Positions 1-8,745 are shown, counted from the stretch's first letter. The stretch is 64,000 bases of DNA from Acidithiobacillus ferridurans (GCF_003966655.1 NZ_AP018795.1:744001-808000); one strand, 5' to 3'. A program made the numbers and translations. The notes: generated by a model from the letters alone, not told the origin.

Positions 1-243
1 ATGCTCCTGTGTAGCGATGTGCGACAAACCACGCACCATGCATTTCACAGTATAACCCATTCCTGGTCGCGCGTGCGGTAACATAAGCATAACCCCGTTT
101 GCTGCCCGGCCTGGGCATTTCCTGTTCCAACCAGCGAGAAAGCCCAACCCCCGGAGAAATTCTCTATGGGGCACCAACCCCGATTGTGCGGTCATGGGTT
201 CTTCTGTTGCGGACCGCTTAAAAGGACGCACAGTTCGTGCCAT
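1..243 (-). CDS. Transposase, IS1380-like, N-terminal part (runs off the left edge)
   Basis: A minus-strand frame is open from an ATG at 243 to the window edge (81 codons, no stop). The N-terminus contains RPFKRSATEEPMTAQSGL followed by HREFLRGLGF, resembling the opening of IS1380-family transposases (a T-x-x-P-(I/L/M)-T-x-x-x-G-L element, then an E-F-L-x-x-L-G-helix), with a later R-P-G-x-G-Y element. The DDE catalytic core would lie outside the window. An AGGAGG lies about 14 bases upstream of the ATG, longer than ideal. The right end of the element should lie between 243 and about 400, but I cannot fix its terminal repeat without the other end. The family call rests on pattern memory, so it is moderate; that this is a real partial CDS is likelier than the family name. 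Confidence 0.55.
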   Translation of the reverse strand, partial: MARTVRPFKRSATEEPMTAQSGLVPHREFLRGLGFLAGWNRKCPGRAANGVMLMLPHARPGMGYTVKCMVRGLSHIATQEH

Positions 244-406
244 TTTTGTCGTCGGGTCCTCCTGCAACTCTCCCTGTAGGTGAATCTTTTTTGTCGAGTC
301 CATTATACCGGAAAACCTTACAGGCTGGGCTCTTCATATTGTTTTTCCATCACATCATCGCGGAATTAGGGCTGGACGTTGTCCAGCATGACCGACTAAT
401 GATCGT

Positions 407-448
407 TTGACCGACATTGATAGTAAGGCGTTTATGCATTACTATGCA
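407..448 (+). promoter_or_regulatory. Putative promoter and operator of the AbrB/PIN module
   Basis: TTGACC at 407-412 is followed after 18 bases by TTTATG at 431-436, a weak sigma70-like pair. Overlapping its downstream edge is an inverted repeat, TGCAT (435-439) TACT ATGCA (444-448). AbrB/MazE-type antitoxins usually bind palindromes at their own promoter, so this is a reasonable autoregulatory operator. Inferred from sequence only. Confidence 0.35.
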
Positions 449-484
449 AGACATCAACCTACGTAACCGCGAGGGTAGACCACC

Positions 485-736
485 ATGACTACATTGACCG
501 TTACCGCACGGGGACAAGTGACGTTTCGCAAGGATGTACTGCAACACCTCGGCATCAAGCCGGGTGACAAGATCGAACTGGACTTGCTGCCAGATGGCCG
601 GGTGGCACTCAAGGCGGCACGGCCCACAGGGTCGATAGACAGCTTTGTCGGCCTGCTCGCAGGTAGAACGCAGAAGGTTGCTACCATCGAAGAAATCAAC
701 GAGGCGGCGGCGCAAGGCTGGGCAGGCAAGCAATGA
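485..736 (+). CDS. AbrB/MazE-family antitoxin
   Basis: An 83-residue protein with a SpoVT/AbrB swapped-hairpin domain at residues 1-48: the opening TLTVTARGQVTFRKDVLQHL and the following G-I-K-P-G-D-K-I element are diagnostic. The C-terminal tail (about 50-83) is polar and probably wraps the toxin. In this family the N-terminal domain binds the operator and the tail neutralises a PIN-domain ribonuclease. Its stop codon overlaps the start of the downstream PIN gene by four bases (ATGA), the usual layout of VapBC-type modules. Which RNA the partner cuts cannot be told from sequence. The palindrome just upstream fits autoregulation. Confidence 0.88.
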   Translation: MTTLTVTARGQVTFRKDVLQHLGIKPGDKIELDLLPDGRVALKAARPTGSIDSFVGLLAGRTQKVATIEEINEAAAQGWAGKQ

Positions 737-1128
737 AGATCGCCGTCGATACCAACGTCCTTGTGCGTGCGGTTGTGCGTGACGATCCCGCACAAGCGGA
801 CGTTGCCGCCGCAGTCTTGACCGATGCCGAGTTGATCGCGGTGGCTCTGCCGTGTCTATGCGAATTTGTTTGGGTGCTATTGCGCGTATATGAGTTCCAG
901 CAAACTGACGTGGCTGGCGCGATTCGAGCGCTACTTGCCGCCACCAACGTGGAAATGAACCGGCCCGCCGTGGAGGCTGGCTTGCTGATGCTCGACGCAG
1001 GCGGAGACTTTGCCGATGGCGTCATTGCCTACGAAGGCCACTGGCTTGGCGGGGAAACCTTCGTTTCCTTCGATAAGAAGGCAGTGGCACTCCTTACCGC
1101 GCAAGGGCAATCAACGCACCTTTTGTAG
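733..1128 (+). CDS. PIN-domain ribonuclease toxin (VapC-like)
   Basis: A 131-residue PIN-domain protein. It begins KIAVDTNVLVR, placing the first acidic metal ligand at Asp6, with further candidates at Glu44 (PCLCEFVW), Asp95 (GGDFADGVIAY) and Asp114 (FVSFDKKA): the four acidic positions expected of a Mg-dependent RNase of this fold, so the toxin looks intact. Start ATG overlaps the antitoxin stop by four bases, implying translational coupling. In VapBC-type systems the toxin cleaves tRNA or rRNA when the antitoxin is degraded; the target here is unknown. It sits between a transposase fragment and a decayed TPR gene, consistent with acquisition by transfer. Confidence 0.87.
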   Translation: MKIAVDTNVLVRAVVRDDPAQADVAAAVLTDAELIAVALPCLCEFVWVLLRVYEFQQTDVAGAIRALLAATNVEMNRPAVEAGLLMLDAGGDFADGVIAYEGHWLGGETFVSFDKKAVALLTAQGQSTHLL

Positions 1129-1144
1129 GGAAAACCGCCTATTT

Positions 1145-1291
1145 CTAATGCGAGTTAGAATAATACAGGGTAGCCAGGCTATTGAGGCTGACAGCGATAT
1201 CGGGATGTCCATCGGGCAGCAGGGTCTTGAGGCGGATATCCAGCGCTTCTAGGAAAAGTGGCTCCGCGTCTCCTCTGGTAGAGTTTCTATT
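1145..1291 (-). pseudogene. Relic of a kinesin-light-chain-type TPR protein
   Basis: In one minus-strand frame this stretch reads GDAEPLFLEALDIRLKTLLP and then DGHPDIAVSLNSLATLYYSN before a stop at 1145-1147. That is almost exactly one 42-residue TPR unit of the kinesin-light-chain type (A-E-P-L-x-x-x-A-L-x-I-R ... H-P-D-x-A-x-S-L-N-x-L-A-x-L-Y). There is no start codon, no further repeat unit and no continuation in frame on either side, so this is a fragment of a once larger gene. It marks rearrangement next to the toxin-antitoxin pair. Confidence 0.6.
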
Positions 1292-1376
1292 GAACAAGGA
1301 CTAGAAGTCTAGACGTATAATGTGACAATATGATGAAGTTTTGATGATAGAACGGTGACATAACCAAACAAGCGCC

Positions 1377-1416
1377 AAAAAAACCAAAGGCCCCGTCGGG
1401 AACCGGCGGGGCCTTT
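1377..1416 (-). terminator. Rho-independent terminator of the coiled-coil lipoprotein gene
   Basis: A perfect 10-bp stem, AAAGGCCCCG (1386-1395) pairing with CGGGGCCTTT (1407-1416), is followed in the minus direction by GG and a run of seven T residues (A residues 1377-1383 on the plus strand). It lies 24 bases past the stop of the lipoprotein gene. Confidence 0.9.
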
Positions 1417-1439
1417 GCACATCCACTACGACGATAAAA

Positions 1440-1745
1440 TTACTTCATCATCGACTTTTTGAACATCCGCTCCACCTTCGTGTTGGCTTCATCAGCCTTC
1501 TGATTGGCAGCGTTGGCGGTGCTCATCGCCTGATCAGCGGTGCTCTGCGCGGCGTTGGCTTTGCTCAGGGCATCGGTAGCGGTGCTCTGCGCGGCATTGG
1601 CCTTGGCCAGTGCTTCGTTGGCGGTGGACTGCGCGGCATCAGCCTTCGCAGAAACCTTGGCAAGGTCAGAACTGGTCGCACAACCGGCCAGGCCCAAGGG
1701 CAAAATCAGCGCAGTTACCTTCAAAGCGGTGGTGAACTTGCTCAT
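1440..1745 (-). CDS. Lpp-like coiled-coil outer-membrane lipoprotein
   Basis: A 101-residue lipoprotein. I start it at the ATG at 1745 because AAGGAG sits 6-7 bases upstream; an in-frame ATG 13 codons earlier lacks this. A signal peptide ends in the lipobox LAGC, with the acylated Cys at residue 22. The rest is an Ala-rich coiled coil made of near-identical 14-residue units (AQSTANEALAKANA type), ending in a basic tail FKKSMMK. The terminal Lys recalls Murein lipoprotein Lpp, whose C-terminal Lys is linked to peptidoglycan. Size, lipobox, heptads and terminal Lys all fit that role. It is monocistronic with its own strong terminator, as expected for an abundant structural protein. Confidence 0.8.
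   Translation of the reverse strand: MSKFTTALKVTALILPLGLAGCATSSDLAKVSAKADAAQSTANEALAKANAAQSTATDALSKANAAQSTADQAMSTANAANQKADEANTKVERMFKKSMMK
1536..1640 (-). repeat. 42-bp tandem repeat inside the coiled-coil lipoprotein gene
   Basis: The segment GCGGTGCTCTGCGCGGC recurs with a period of exactly 42 bases (copies starting at about 1537 and 1579, with a diverged third at 1621), encoding 14 residues, i.e. two heptads. Unit number may vary between strains by slippage, changing the length of the coiled coil. Confidence 0.7.
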
Positions 1746-2140
1746 AGCAGTCTCCTTTGTTGGGTTGGAAAAACGAGCAAACAAAGCATAGCTAAAAAAA
1801 CAACAACGCGCCAGTCTTTACACACATTTCTCCGGTGTGCCGCAATCCGGTACATTGGTCGCAAGAGCGACCGCCTGGCTCATCTTCACGGGCACTCCGC
1901 AAAAAATGTATCACCTCTTTTAAGCTGATCCAAGATCATCCAGCCGGCATGGTAACAGCGCATAAACCTCGGGCAGGGGGGCTGCCTCCTATCTCGTTGT
2001 TTACCAATAAATAAAATTATCTTCTTGACTTTTTTCATATTTTTTGTAAGATGCTGTTTCATTTCGTCTTTCGAGAAGTATGCCAGTGTCATTGCGACCG
2101 GGAGGGGTCGCCACAGACCAGCTTAGATAAGGAGATAGAC
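1746..2140. other. Intergenic region between divergent genes, AT-rich on the right
   Basis: This 395-base stretch separates the lipoprotein (minus) from the secreted protein (plus). The right third is strongly AT-rich and holds a good sigma70-like promoter at 2025-2052. I see no convincing coding sequence; the open frames here lack ribosome binding sites and family resemblance. Confidence 0.6.
2025..2052 (+). promoter_or_regulatory. Sigma70-like promoter for the 192-residue secreted protein
   Basis: TTGACT at 2025-2030 and TAAGAT at 2047-2052 are separated by a T-rich 16-base spacer. The start codon is about 90 bases downstream, leaving an untranslated leader that could be regulatory. Confidence 0.6.
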
Positions 2141-2719
2141 TTGATACGACGATTATCTGCCGGGATGAGTCTTGCCCTGTCGACGTTTTTTCTGCCCAAC
2201 GCCCTGGCGCCCAATCTGCCGGACTTGCCCGCACCATTCCTCGGCACACCCGTCGGCAGTATCGGCGACCCCCTGAAGCAGGGCGACAGCCTGGGTGATA
2301 TCACCGATGCCCAGACTGTTGCGGGCTTCACCCAGGCACAGGGGGTCAGTGACGGCACGCTGCTCATGCGCCACGGTTTTTTTTATTTGCGGCGCGTAAC
2401 CGCCTACAATGCGCTTGCTGACCAGACCAGCAGCACCCCGGATATTTCAGCCTGTGGCCCTAACCGGCCCGATCAGGTGGCGCTGTCGCAGGACCTGTTC
2501 TTCCGCAAAAACGGAGGCAACCGCTGTGGCGAACGCGTCAACATCATCCTACGCTCCGGGCGCGTCATTCATGGCGTAGTCTGGGATACCATGAACCCCC
2601 GCTACCACATGGCAGCCGATATACTTATGGGCAGCGTTCAACACGCCGTGGATTTTGGCGTCAAGCAGGCCAAACTGCGTTTCGTCCATTCCATGGTACC
2701 CGTCACCAACGGCATCTAA
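2141..2719 (+). CDS. Secreted protein of unknown function, possible double-psi beta-barrel fold
   Basis: I start this at TTG 2141, six bases after ATAAGGAGAT; the frame is open further upstream but only this start has a ribosome binding site and yields a signal peptide (IRRLSAGMSLALSTFFLPNA), with cleavage near residue 23. The mature part is about 170 residues with three Cys. The C-terminal half (GERVNIILRSGRVIHGVVWD, later a Phe-Gly-Val element and FVHSMVPV) vaguely resembles the six-stranded double-psi barrel of RlpA/expansin-type proteins, but the usual catalytic Asp and His signature is not clear. I do not recognise it with certainty. It is exported and monocistronic. Confidence 0.6.
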   Translation: MIRRLSAGMSLALSTFFLPNALAPNLPDLPAPFLGTPVGSIGDPLKQGDSLGDITDAQTVAGFTQAQGVSDGTLLMRHGFFYLRRVTAYNALADQTSSTPDISACGPNRPDQVALSQDLFFRKNGGNRCGERVNIILRSGRVIHGVVWDTMNPRYHMAADILMGSVQHAVDFGVKQAKLRFVHSMVPVTNGI

Positions 2720-2750
2720 GCGGGCAACACACACGGTTCGGGCGGTTTCG

Positions 2751-4091
2751 TCAGCCTTCCGCCCACCCTGCTGCCATCATGGCTTCGACCTCGGCAACCT
2801 CCTTGGGTACTCCGCTCGACAGAACATCCGGACCGCCGGTGGTCACCAGCACGTCGTCTTCGATGCGAACTCCGATACCGCGCCAACGCTCCGGTACCGA
2901 TGGATTATCTGGCGAGAAGTACAGGCCCGGCTCCACCGTCAGCACCATCCCTGCCTCCAGTTTCCGCCAGGACTGATCCGCACTGCGATAGTGGCCGACG
3001 TCATGAACGTCCATGCCCAGCCAGTGCCCCGTTCGATGCATATAGAAGGCCTTATAGCTGCCCTGCTCGATGACTGCGTCGCGACTGCCGGAAAGTATGT
3101 TCAGCTCCAACAAGCCGTCCACCAGCACCTTGACGGCCTCGTCATGATAATCGGTAACGGAGCGCCCTACCTGTACGGCGGCGATTGCCGCTTTCTGACT
3201 GGCCAGAACGACTTCGTAAACTTCCCGTTGTGCGGGACTGAAAACCCCGTTCACCGGCAAGGTCCTGGTAATGTCTCCGGCGTAGGCGCCAACCTCTGCG
3301 CCGGCGTCGATCAGCACCAGATCGCCATCGCGCAGTTCCGCATCATTTTCCGTGTAGTGCAGAATGCAACCATTGATTCCGCCGCCGACGATACTGGGAT
3401 ACGCCACGCTGGGCGACCCGAGGCGACGAAAAACATGCTCGATCTCGGCGGCCAATTCGTATTCCAGCATACCCGGACGACATTGGCGCATGCCATGGCG
3501 ATGCCCGGCACCGCTAATGCCCACCGCCGCCCGCAGGATTTCGATCTCTTCGGGGTCTTTGAACAACCGCATCTCATGGATCAGCTCAGCAACATCAACC
3601 ACTTCGAGCGGGTAGCGCATACCCTGGCGAATCTTGCTCTTGGCAACATTGCGCCAGTGCATGACCCGCGCGTCGAAATCCGTGGACTGACCCATGGGAT
3701 AAAACAGCAGTTCCCGATTTTCCAACAGTTGTGGAAAGACGTCGTTCAGGTCATGAATCGAGAGGCAACGATCTACCTGACATTGCTCAAGAGCACCCTC
3801 CAGCCCGGCGCGACGCCCATCCCAGGTTTCCCGCTCGGGGTCACGAGGACGGCAGAACAGGATCTCCTCCCCGTCAGCGTGTCCCGGTGCCAGCACCAGT
3901 ACAGCCTCCGGCTCTGTGAAACCGGTCAGATAGAGGAAATCACTGTCGCCGCGGAAGGGGTACTGTACATCGCTGTTACGGCTCTTGGGTGCGGCGGTGG
4001 GGATAATCGCAACACCGGCAGTGTGCATCTTCTGCATCAGCAGACGACGGCGGGCGGCATAATCGGGGCGGGGCAAATCAAGCTTGGGCAT
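2751..4091 (-). CDS. pepP: Xaa-Pro aminopeptidase P
   Basis: A 446-residue M24B metallopeptidase that removes the N-terminal residue from peptides with proline in the second position. Start chosen at 4091, preceded by AGGAGG at 7 bases. An N-terminal creatinase-like domain (about 1-170) is followed by the pita-bread catalytic domain with the five ligands of the dinuclear Mn site: Asp in VLIDAGAEVG and AGDITRT, His in HRTGHWLGMDVHD, Glu in LTVEPGLYF and Glu in GVRIEDD. Length matches the family. Cytosolic. It stands alone on the minus strand. Confidence 0.95.
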   Translation of the reverse strand: MPKLDLPRPDYAARRRLLMQKMHTAGVAIIPTAAPKSRNSDVQYPFRGDSDFLYLTGFTEPEAVLVLAPGHADGEEILFCRPRDPERETWDGRRAGLEGALEQCQVDRCLSIHDLNDVFPQLLENRELLFYPMGQSTDFDARVMHWRNVAKSKIRQGMRYPLEVVDVAELIHEMRLFKDPEEIEILRAAVGISGAGHRHGMRQCRPGMLEYELAAEIEHVFRRLGSPSVAYPSIVGGGINGCILHYTENDAELRDGDLVLIDAGAEVGAYAGDITRTLPVNGVFSPAQREVYEVVLASQKAAIAAVQVGRSVTDYHDEAVKVLVDGLLELNILSGSRDAVIEQGSYKAFYMHRTGHWLGMDVHDVGHYRSADQSWRKLEAGMVLTVEPGLYFSPDNPSVPERWRGIGVRIEDDVLVTTGGPDVLSSGVPKEVAEVEAMMAAGWAEG

Positions 4092-4212
4092 TGGCAGACC
4101 TCCTATATGCCCTATTATCACACAAAGCATAGATGCGGAGGAAAGGCCGAAAAAGCATAAGCCGGCACGCCGACGATCCCGGAAGGAAAGCGGCGCTAGC
4201 CAGGGTGGGTCG

Positions 4213-4653
4213 TTACCGCATATCTGACTCGACCTCTTTCGCGAAATCCGGATCGCTTTGGGTCTGCCTGAGCAGGCTGGAATATTGCTCTGCGGTCAGG
4301 TGATTTTTAGCGAGTATATCCTCCACCTTCGTCATATAGGATTTTTTCAACTCTTCCCGCTGGGTGGCGGTGATACCCTTCCGACTCAAGGCACTATGGA
4401 CCTGTTCATTGAGTGGCTTGATCTCCTGGACGGCTGCCGCGAAATTCTTTACTTCCGCAGGGCTTGCCGCTGCGCCCCCGGCTAGCGCGGTACGCATCAA
4501 CCCTGGTGCCGATGTCCCTACGCTCGACGCGAACGCCGTGCCGGCCCCAAGGCCCAACAGGCCGAAAGCCACCAAAACGCTCCCCGCCACACCTCTCCGC
4601 AGCGATGAATGAAATAGGCCCTGTGCAGCAGGGTAAACCGGTAACTTTTGCAT
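4213..4653 (-). CDS. DUF4168-domain exported protein
   Basis: A 146-residue protein preceded by an excellent ribosome binding site (AAGGAGGAG, 5 bases from the ATG). An N-terminal hydrophobic segment (about 21-42) ends in an Ala-rich AFA motif, a likely signal peptide. The C-terminal 80 residues are helical and charged, with the layout of DUF4168 (K-N-F-A-A-A-V-Q-E-I, then a second helix around LKKSYMTKVEDIL and a final SLLRQTQSDPDFAKEV). The family is found in envelopes of many Proteobacteria; its function is unknown. It is transcribed alone from a promoter at about 4720-4748. Confidence 0.75.
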   Translation of the reverse strand: MQKLPVYPAAQGLFHSSLRRGVAGSVLVAFGLLGLGAGTAFASSVGTSAPGLMRTALAGGAAASPAEVKNFAAAVQEIKPLNEQVHSALSRKGITATQREELKKSYMTKVEDILAKNHLTAEQYSSLLRQTQSDPDFAKEVESDMR

Positions 4654-4719
4654 AATACTCCTCCTTTCAGACGATCATAAAAACGCCGGACAGCTTCACA
4701 TATCAGAAAATTATGTGAT

Positions 4720-4748
4720 GTATTACCTATAGTTACAGACCACACTAA
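4720..4748 (-). promoter_or_regulatory. Putative promoter of the DUF4168 gene
   Basis: On the minus strand TTAGTG (4743-4748) and TAATAC (4720-4725) are separated by 17 bases, about 65 bases upstream of the start codon. Confidence 0.45.
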
Positions 4749-4821
4749 CCGCTCCGGAAAGATATTGCAAGGCGCCGACCATCCTGCCGGTAGTGCGTTG
4801 CGGCCATCAGCGCGTCAGGAT

Positions 4822-6180
4822 TCACCCTCCAGCAAAGGCGGCCTCCATTGCATCACCCAGGCGGGCCGCCGGGTGTAGTTTAAACGTGGCGGCAACCGAA
4901 ATCTTGTCGCCGCGCGGGAGAATGGCGCCGTTGAAACCGAGTTTGATGGCTTCACGAACCCGTGCCTCGGTGCCCGCCACCGGGCGCACCTCTCCTGCCA
5001 GACCCAATTCGCCAAAGACCACCCGACGGCCCTCCAGGGGTTTATTGCGAAAACTGCTGACCAAGGCGAGGGCCACGGCAAGGTCGGCGGCAGGTTCGTT
5101 GACTTTGATCCCCCCCGCGATATTCACGAAGACATCCTGATCAAAAAACATGCTGCCACCGTGACGATGTAGAATGGCCAGAAGGAGGGAGAGGCGGTTG
5201 GGATCCAGACCGATGGCAACCCTGCGCGGATTCGCCAGCGGACTCGGAGTCACCAGCGCCTGCACCTCCACCAGCAGCGGTCGGGTTCCTTCCTGCGTTG
5301 CCAGTACCACGCTCCCTGCCACGGGTCGCTCATGCTGCGACAGGAAAAGCTGCGAAGGATTGGCGACCTCGCTCAAGCCCTCTTCATGCATCTGGAAAAC
5401 ACCCAGTTCGTTGGCCGCCCCAAAGCGGTTCTTGATGGCGCGCACGATCCGGTACGGGCTACCCGCCTCCCCTTCAAAATAGAGCACGGTATCCACCATG
5501 TGCTCGAGCACACGTGGGCCAGCAATGGCCCCCTCCTTGGTCACATGGCCCACCAGCCACACCGTGGTGCCCGTCGCCTTGGCGAAACGCACCAGGCGTG
5601 CCGCACACTCCCGCACTTGGGCCACCGAACCTGGGGCCGATTGCAGCGTGTCGGTATAGACGGTCTGAATGGAATCCACCAATAACAGTGCGGGCTGTTC
5701 TCCCCGGAGCAGCCCCTCGATCGCTTCAAGATGGTTTTCGGCGACCACCCGTACAGGGCTCCGGCCCAGCCCCAGACGCTGCGCACGTAAGGCGACTTGT
5801 GCCGCCGACTCCTCCCCGGTGACATAAAGCACCTTACTGACCTGAGCGAGGTGATGGGCAGTCTGGAGCAGGAGGGTGGATTTTCCGATGCCCGGCTCCC
5901 CGCCCAGAAGAATGGCTGCCCCCGGCACCTGCCCGCCGCCCAGCACCCGGTCGAGTTCCGCCAAGCCCGTCGTGCTACGCCCCACATCCGTGATCGGCAC
6001 CGCATGCAGAAATTGCGGCGGGCTGGCCGTGGCATAGGTGGTTTGGGATTTGGCGACGGTCTTCTCCACGCGCTGTTCGACGAAGCTGTTCCATGCACCG
6101 CAATCTGGACAGCGTCCCAGCCATTTATTGCTGATACTGCCGCATTCCTGGCAAACGAAAAGGGTTTTGTCGCGACTCAT
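4822..6180 (-). CDS. radA: DNA repair protein RadA
   Basis: A 452-residue RecA-like branch-migration protein used in recombinational repair. A Cys4 zinc finger at the N-terminus (Cys10, Cys13, Cys24, Cys27) is followed by the ATPase core with Walker [11 protein letters not shown], Walker [11 protein letters not shown], the RadA-specific KNRFG motif, and a C-terminal Lon-like domain. Length is standard. Its ATG overlaps the alr stop by four bases (ATGA), making it the last gene of the rpsF-rpsR-DUF2232-rplI-dnaB-alr-radA operon. Confidence 0.97.
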   Translation of the reverse strand: MSRDKTLFVCQECGSISNKWLGRCPDCGAWNSFVEQRVEKTVAKSQTTYATASPPQFLHAVPITDVGRSTTGLAELDRVLGGGQVPGAAILLGGEPGIGKSTLLLQTAHHLAQVSKVLYVTGEESAAQVALRAQRLGLGRSPVRVVAENHLEAIEGLLRGEQPALLLVDSIQTVYTDTLQSAPGSVAQVRECAARLVRFAKATGTTVWLVGHVTKEGAIAGPRVLEHMVDTVLYFEGEAGSPYRIVRAIKNRFGAANELGVFQMHEEGLSEVANPSQLFLSQHERPVAGSVVLATQEGTRPLLVEVQALVTPSPLANPRRVAIGLDPNRLSLLLAILHRHGGSMFFDQDVFVNIAGGIKVNEPAADLAVALALVSSFRNKPLEGRRVVFGELGLAGEVRPVAGTEARVREAIKLGFNGAILPRGDKISVAATFKLHPAARLGDAMEAAFAGG

Positions 6181-7271
6181 GAAACCAACTGGCGCGGTAC
6201 CCGCGTCTGCATGCGGCAGCTCATTTCATAGGAGATGGTACCGAGTTCCGCTGCCAAGGATTCGAGAGGCGGTCCGCCAGCCCCCATGAGGACGACAGGA
6301 GCGCCGATGTCTGCCTGCACGGCCGTCAGGTCCACAAAAAGCATATCCATGCTGACCCGCGCCAAAGTGCAGGTAGTCTGCCCGGCTACCGTGACCGGCG
6401 CGCCACACCCTAGGTGACGGGGATAACCGTCGCCGTAACCCGCTGCCACCACCCCCACCCGACACGGCGCCGGGGCCTGCCAGGCTGCGCCATAACCCAG
6501 CCAGTCACCGGGGCCGAGTTCGCGGATGGCCACCACCGCACTGCGCCAGGAGAGCACGGGTTGCAAACCGATTTCGCTGCCGCGACGCCCGGCGAAGGGC
6601 GAAAGACCGTAAAGTATGAGCCCGGGCCGCACCCAGTGCTGGTGGGTAAAGGGCAGCGCCAGCACCCCCCCCGAGTTGGCGAGGCTGTGCTGACCTGCGG
6701 TGGCGTGGCCGACGTGCGCAATGGCAGCGGCAAAAACACCCGCCTGTTGACGATTGAAGGGGTCATTCGGCGTATCGGAGCGGGCGAGATGGCTCATCAG
6801 CCCCAACACCTCCCAGCGCGGGTGGCGTTGCAAAGCGGCAAACAGGGCGGACAATCGTTCCGGGGCAAAACCCAGCCGGTGCATGCCCGTATCCACCTTG
6901 ATAAACAGGCGCAACGCAGCATCCGCAGCATGGGTCTCCAGCCACTGCAACTGGCGTTGTTCGTGAATCACCAGCAGATAAGCGCGTTCTGCGGCGACGG
7001 ACACTTCGTCAGCGTCAAAAGGACCCCCCAGCAGACAGATGGGGCGCTCCAGCCGCAAGGCGTGAAGCGCTTCCGCCTCTTCCAGGGAAGCCACTGCAAA
7101 GGCGTCCACTCCAGCCTCGGCCAGCACCGGGGCGCAAAGGGTTACTTCATGCCCATAAGCATTCGCCTTTACCGCCGCCATGATCTGTGCGCGGGGTGCA
7201 TGTTCGCGCACCACCGCTACATTATGGCGCAGTGCGGCAGCGGAGATATCGGCAATAATCGGGCGGGTCAT
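6177..7271 (-). CDS. alr: Alanine racemase
   Basis: A 364-residue PLP enzyme interconverting L- and D-alanine for peptidoglycan. I start it at [10 protein letters not shown] (7271), five codons inside the longest frame, since this matches family N-termini. The PLP lysine is Lys35 in [11 protein letters not shown]; the C-terminal domain supplies the second base, probably Tyr in [12 protein letters not shown] barrel and a C-terminal beta domain fit the length. It lies between dnaB and radA, overlapping radA by four bases; the dnaB-alr-radA order is common in Proteobacteria. Confidence 0.97.
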   Translation of the reverse strand: MTRPIIADISAAALRHNVAVVREHAPRAQIMAAVKANAYGHEVTLCAPVLAEAGVDAFAVASLEEAEALHALRLERPICLLGGPFDADEVSVAAERAYLLVIHEQRQLQWLETHAADAALRLFIKVDTGMHRLGFAPERLSALFAALQRHPRWEVLGLMSHLARSDTPNDPFNRQQAGVFAAAIAHVGHATAGQHSLANSGGVLALPFTHQHWVRPGLILYGLSPFAGRRGSEIGLQPVLSWRSAVVAIRELGPGDWLGYGAAWQAPAPCRVGVVAAGYGDGYPRHLGCGAPVTVAGQTTCTLARVSMDMLFVDLTAVQADIGAPVVLMGAGGPPLESLAAELGTISYEMSCRMQTRVPRQLVS

Positions 7272-7357
7272 GGGCCAATGATACACCCCAAGGCGCGAGA
7301 AAATCCCGTGAAAAAATACATGGACGGCACGCCGATGATCGGGCTTGGTGCAGGCAA

Positions 7358-8731
7358 CTAATGCCCGAAGCCATCCCCGGACGGCGCATAGTTCTCAAAA
7401 CGGGTATATTCACCGAAGAAACTCATCCGCACCGTCCCGATAGGTCCGTTGCGCTGTTTACCGATGATCACCTCGGCAATGCCTTTCACCTCTTCCTTGT
7501 CCTTGTAATACACCTCATCGCGATAGAGGAAGAGGATCAGGTCGGCATCCTGTTCAATGGCTCCGGATTCACGCAGATCGGACATCTGCGGACGCTTCTC
7601 GGTACGATTTTCCAGACTTCGGTTGAGCTGGGAGAGGGCAATCACGGGGATCGACAGCTCTTTGGCCAACGCCTTGAGCGAACGGCTGATCTCGGAAATC
7701 TCGGCGACCCGGTTATCACCCCGTCCCGGCACTTGCATGAGTTGCAGATAGTCCACCACGATCAAAGCCAAGCCATGCTCCCGCTTCAGCCGACGGGCCC
7801 GCGAGCGCAAATCCGTCGGGGTCAGCGCGGCAGAATCGTCGGCGAACAGGGGCGCGTTGCCGAGTTCACCGATGGCATGGGCGATGCGCGGCCAGTCGTC
7901 GTTACCCAGGCTGCCATTGCGCAGGCGGTGCTGATCTACCCGTCCCCGCGACGAGAGTGCGCGCAGGACGATCTCCTCGGTCGGCATTTCCATGCTGAAA
8001 ATCGCGACAGGCTTGCCTTCGATACAGGCGACATGCTCCGCGATATTCATGGCGAAAGAGGTTTTGCCCATACTCGGACGGCCCGCAACAATAACGAGCT
8101 GGCCGGGGTGGAGGCCGGAGGTTTTCTCGTCCAGATCGGCAAAGCCCGTGGACAGCCCCGTGACACCCTTCTTCTCACGGGCGATGGTCTCGATCCGGTC
8201 TATAACCGCCGGAAGTGCGTCCTTGAGTTGCTGGAAACCTTCGCCGGCTCGCTGCTGTCCTTCGGCGAGATGAAAGACCCGGCTTTCAGCCTCGTCCAAC
8301 AAGGCCTGAGCCGACCGCCCTTCCGGACGGTAGGCAAGCTCGGCGATTTCCCGACCGACCCGGATGAGGTCACGCAGGGTGGCCCGCTCCCGCACGATCC
8401 GCGCATAGGCGAGCACATTGGCCGCCGAGGGCGTCTCGTTGGCCAGCATGAGGAGATACTGCACCCCGCCCACATCGGCGAGCTGCTCATGATCTTGCAA
8501 CCATTCGGAGACCGTGATGGCGTCCACCGCCCGCCCGGCGCCCAGCATGGCGCTGATGGCCTGGAAAATCTGGCGGTGACGACGCTCATAAAATTCTTCG
8601 GCCGCCACCGCCTCAGTGACCTGCTCCGCCGTCTCGGGGTCGATCAGCAGGGCGCCGATGACGGATTGCTCCGCCTCGATAGAGTGCGGCGGGGCCTTGA
8701 CCCCGCCGCCGTAGTCCGCCGAATCAGACAC
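7358..8731 (-). CDS. dnaB: Replicative DNA helicase DnaB
   Basis: A 457-residue hexameric helicase that unwinds DNA at the replication fork. The N-terminal DnaB domain (about 13-115, starting [18 protein letters not shown]) is followed by the RecA-like domain with Walker [10 protein letters not shown] and Walker [11 protein letters not shown], then the arginine-finger region near the C-terminus. No intein is present. It follows rplI by 14 bases, the usual rpsF-rpsR-rplI-dnaB arrangement. Confidence 0.98.
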   Translation of the reverse strand: MSDSADYGGGVKAPPHSIEAEQSVIGALLIDPETAEQVTEAVAAEEFYERRHRQIFQAISAMLGAGRAVDAITVSEWLQDHEQLADVGGVQYLLMLANETPSAANVLAYARIVRERATLRDLIRVGREIAELAYRPEGRSAQALLDEAESRVFHLAEGQQRAGEGFQQLKDALPAVIDRIETIAREKKGVTGLSTGFADLDEKTSGLHPGQLVIVAGRPSMGKTSFAMNIAEHVACIEGKPVAIFSMEMPTEEIVLRALSSRGRVDQHRLRNGSLGNDDWPRIAHAIGELGNAPLFADDSAALTPTDLRSRARRLKREHGLALIVVDYLQLMQVPGRGDNRVAEISEISRSLKALAKELSIPVIALSQLNRSLENRTEKRPQMSDLRESGAIEQDADLILFLYRDEVYYKDKEEVKGIAEVIIGKQRNGPIGTVRMSFFGEYTRFENYAPSGDGFGH

Positions 8732-8745
8732 GCCCAGGCCTGGGA

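Noticed and set aside
1886-2092. A 68-codon minus-strand frame upstream of the secreted protein
   Set aside because: Overlaps the promoter, Lys/Cys-rich composition unlike neighbours and no ribosome binding site.
2751-4160. Very long frames opposite pepP, alr, dnaB, glgB and others
   Set aside because: Shadow frames of high-GC genes; the opposite strand in each case has complete family motifs.
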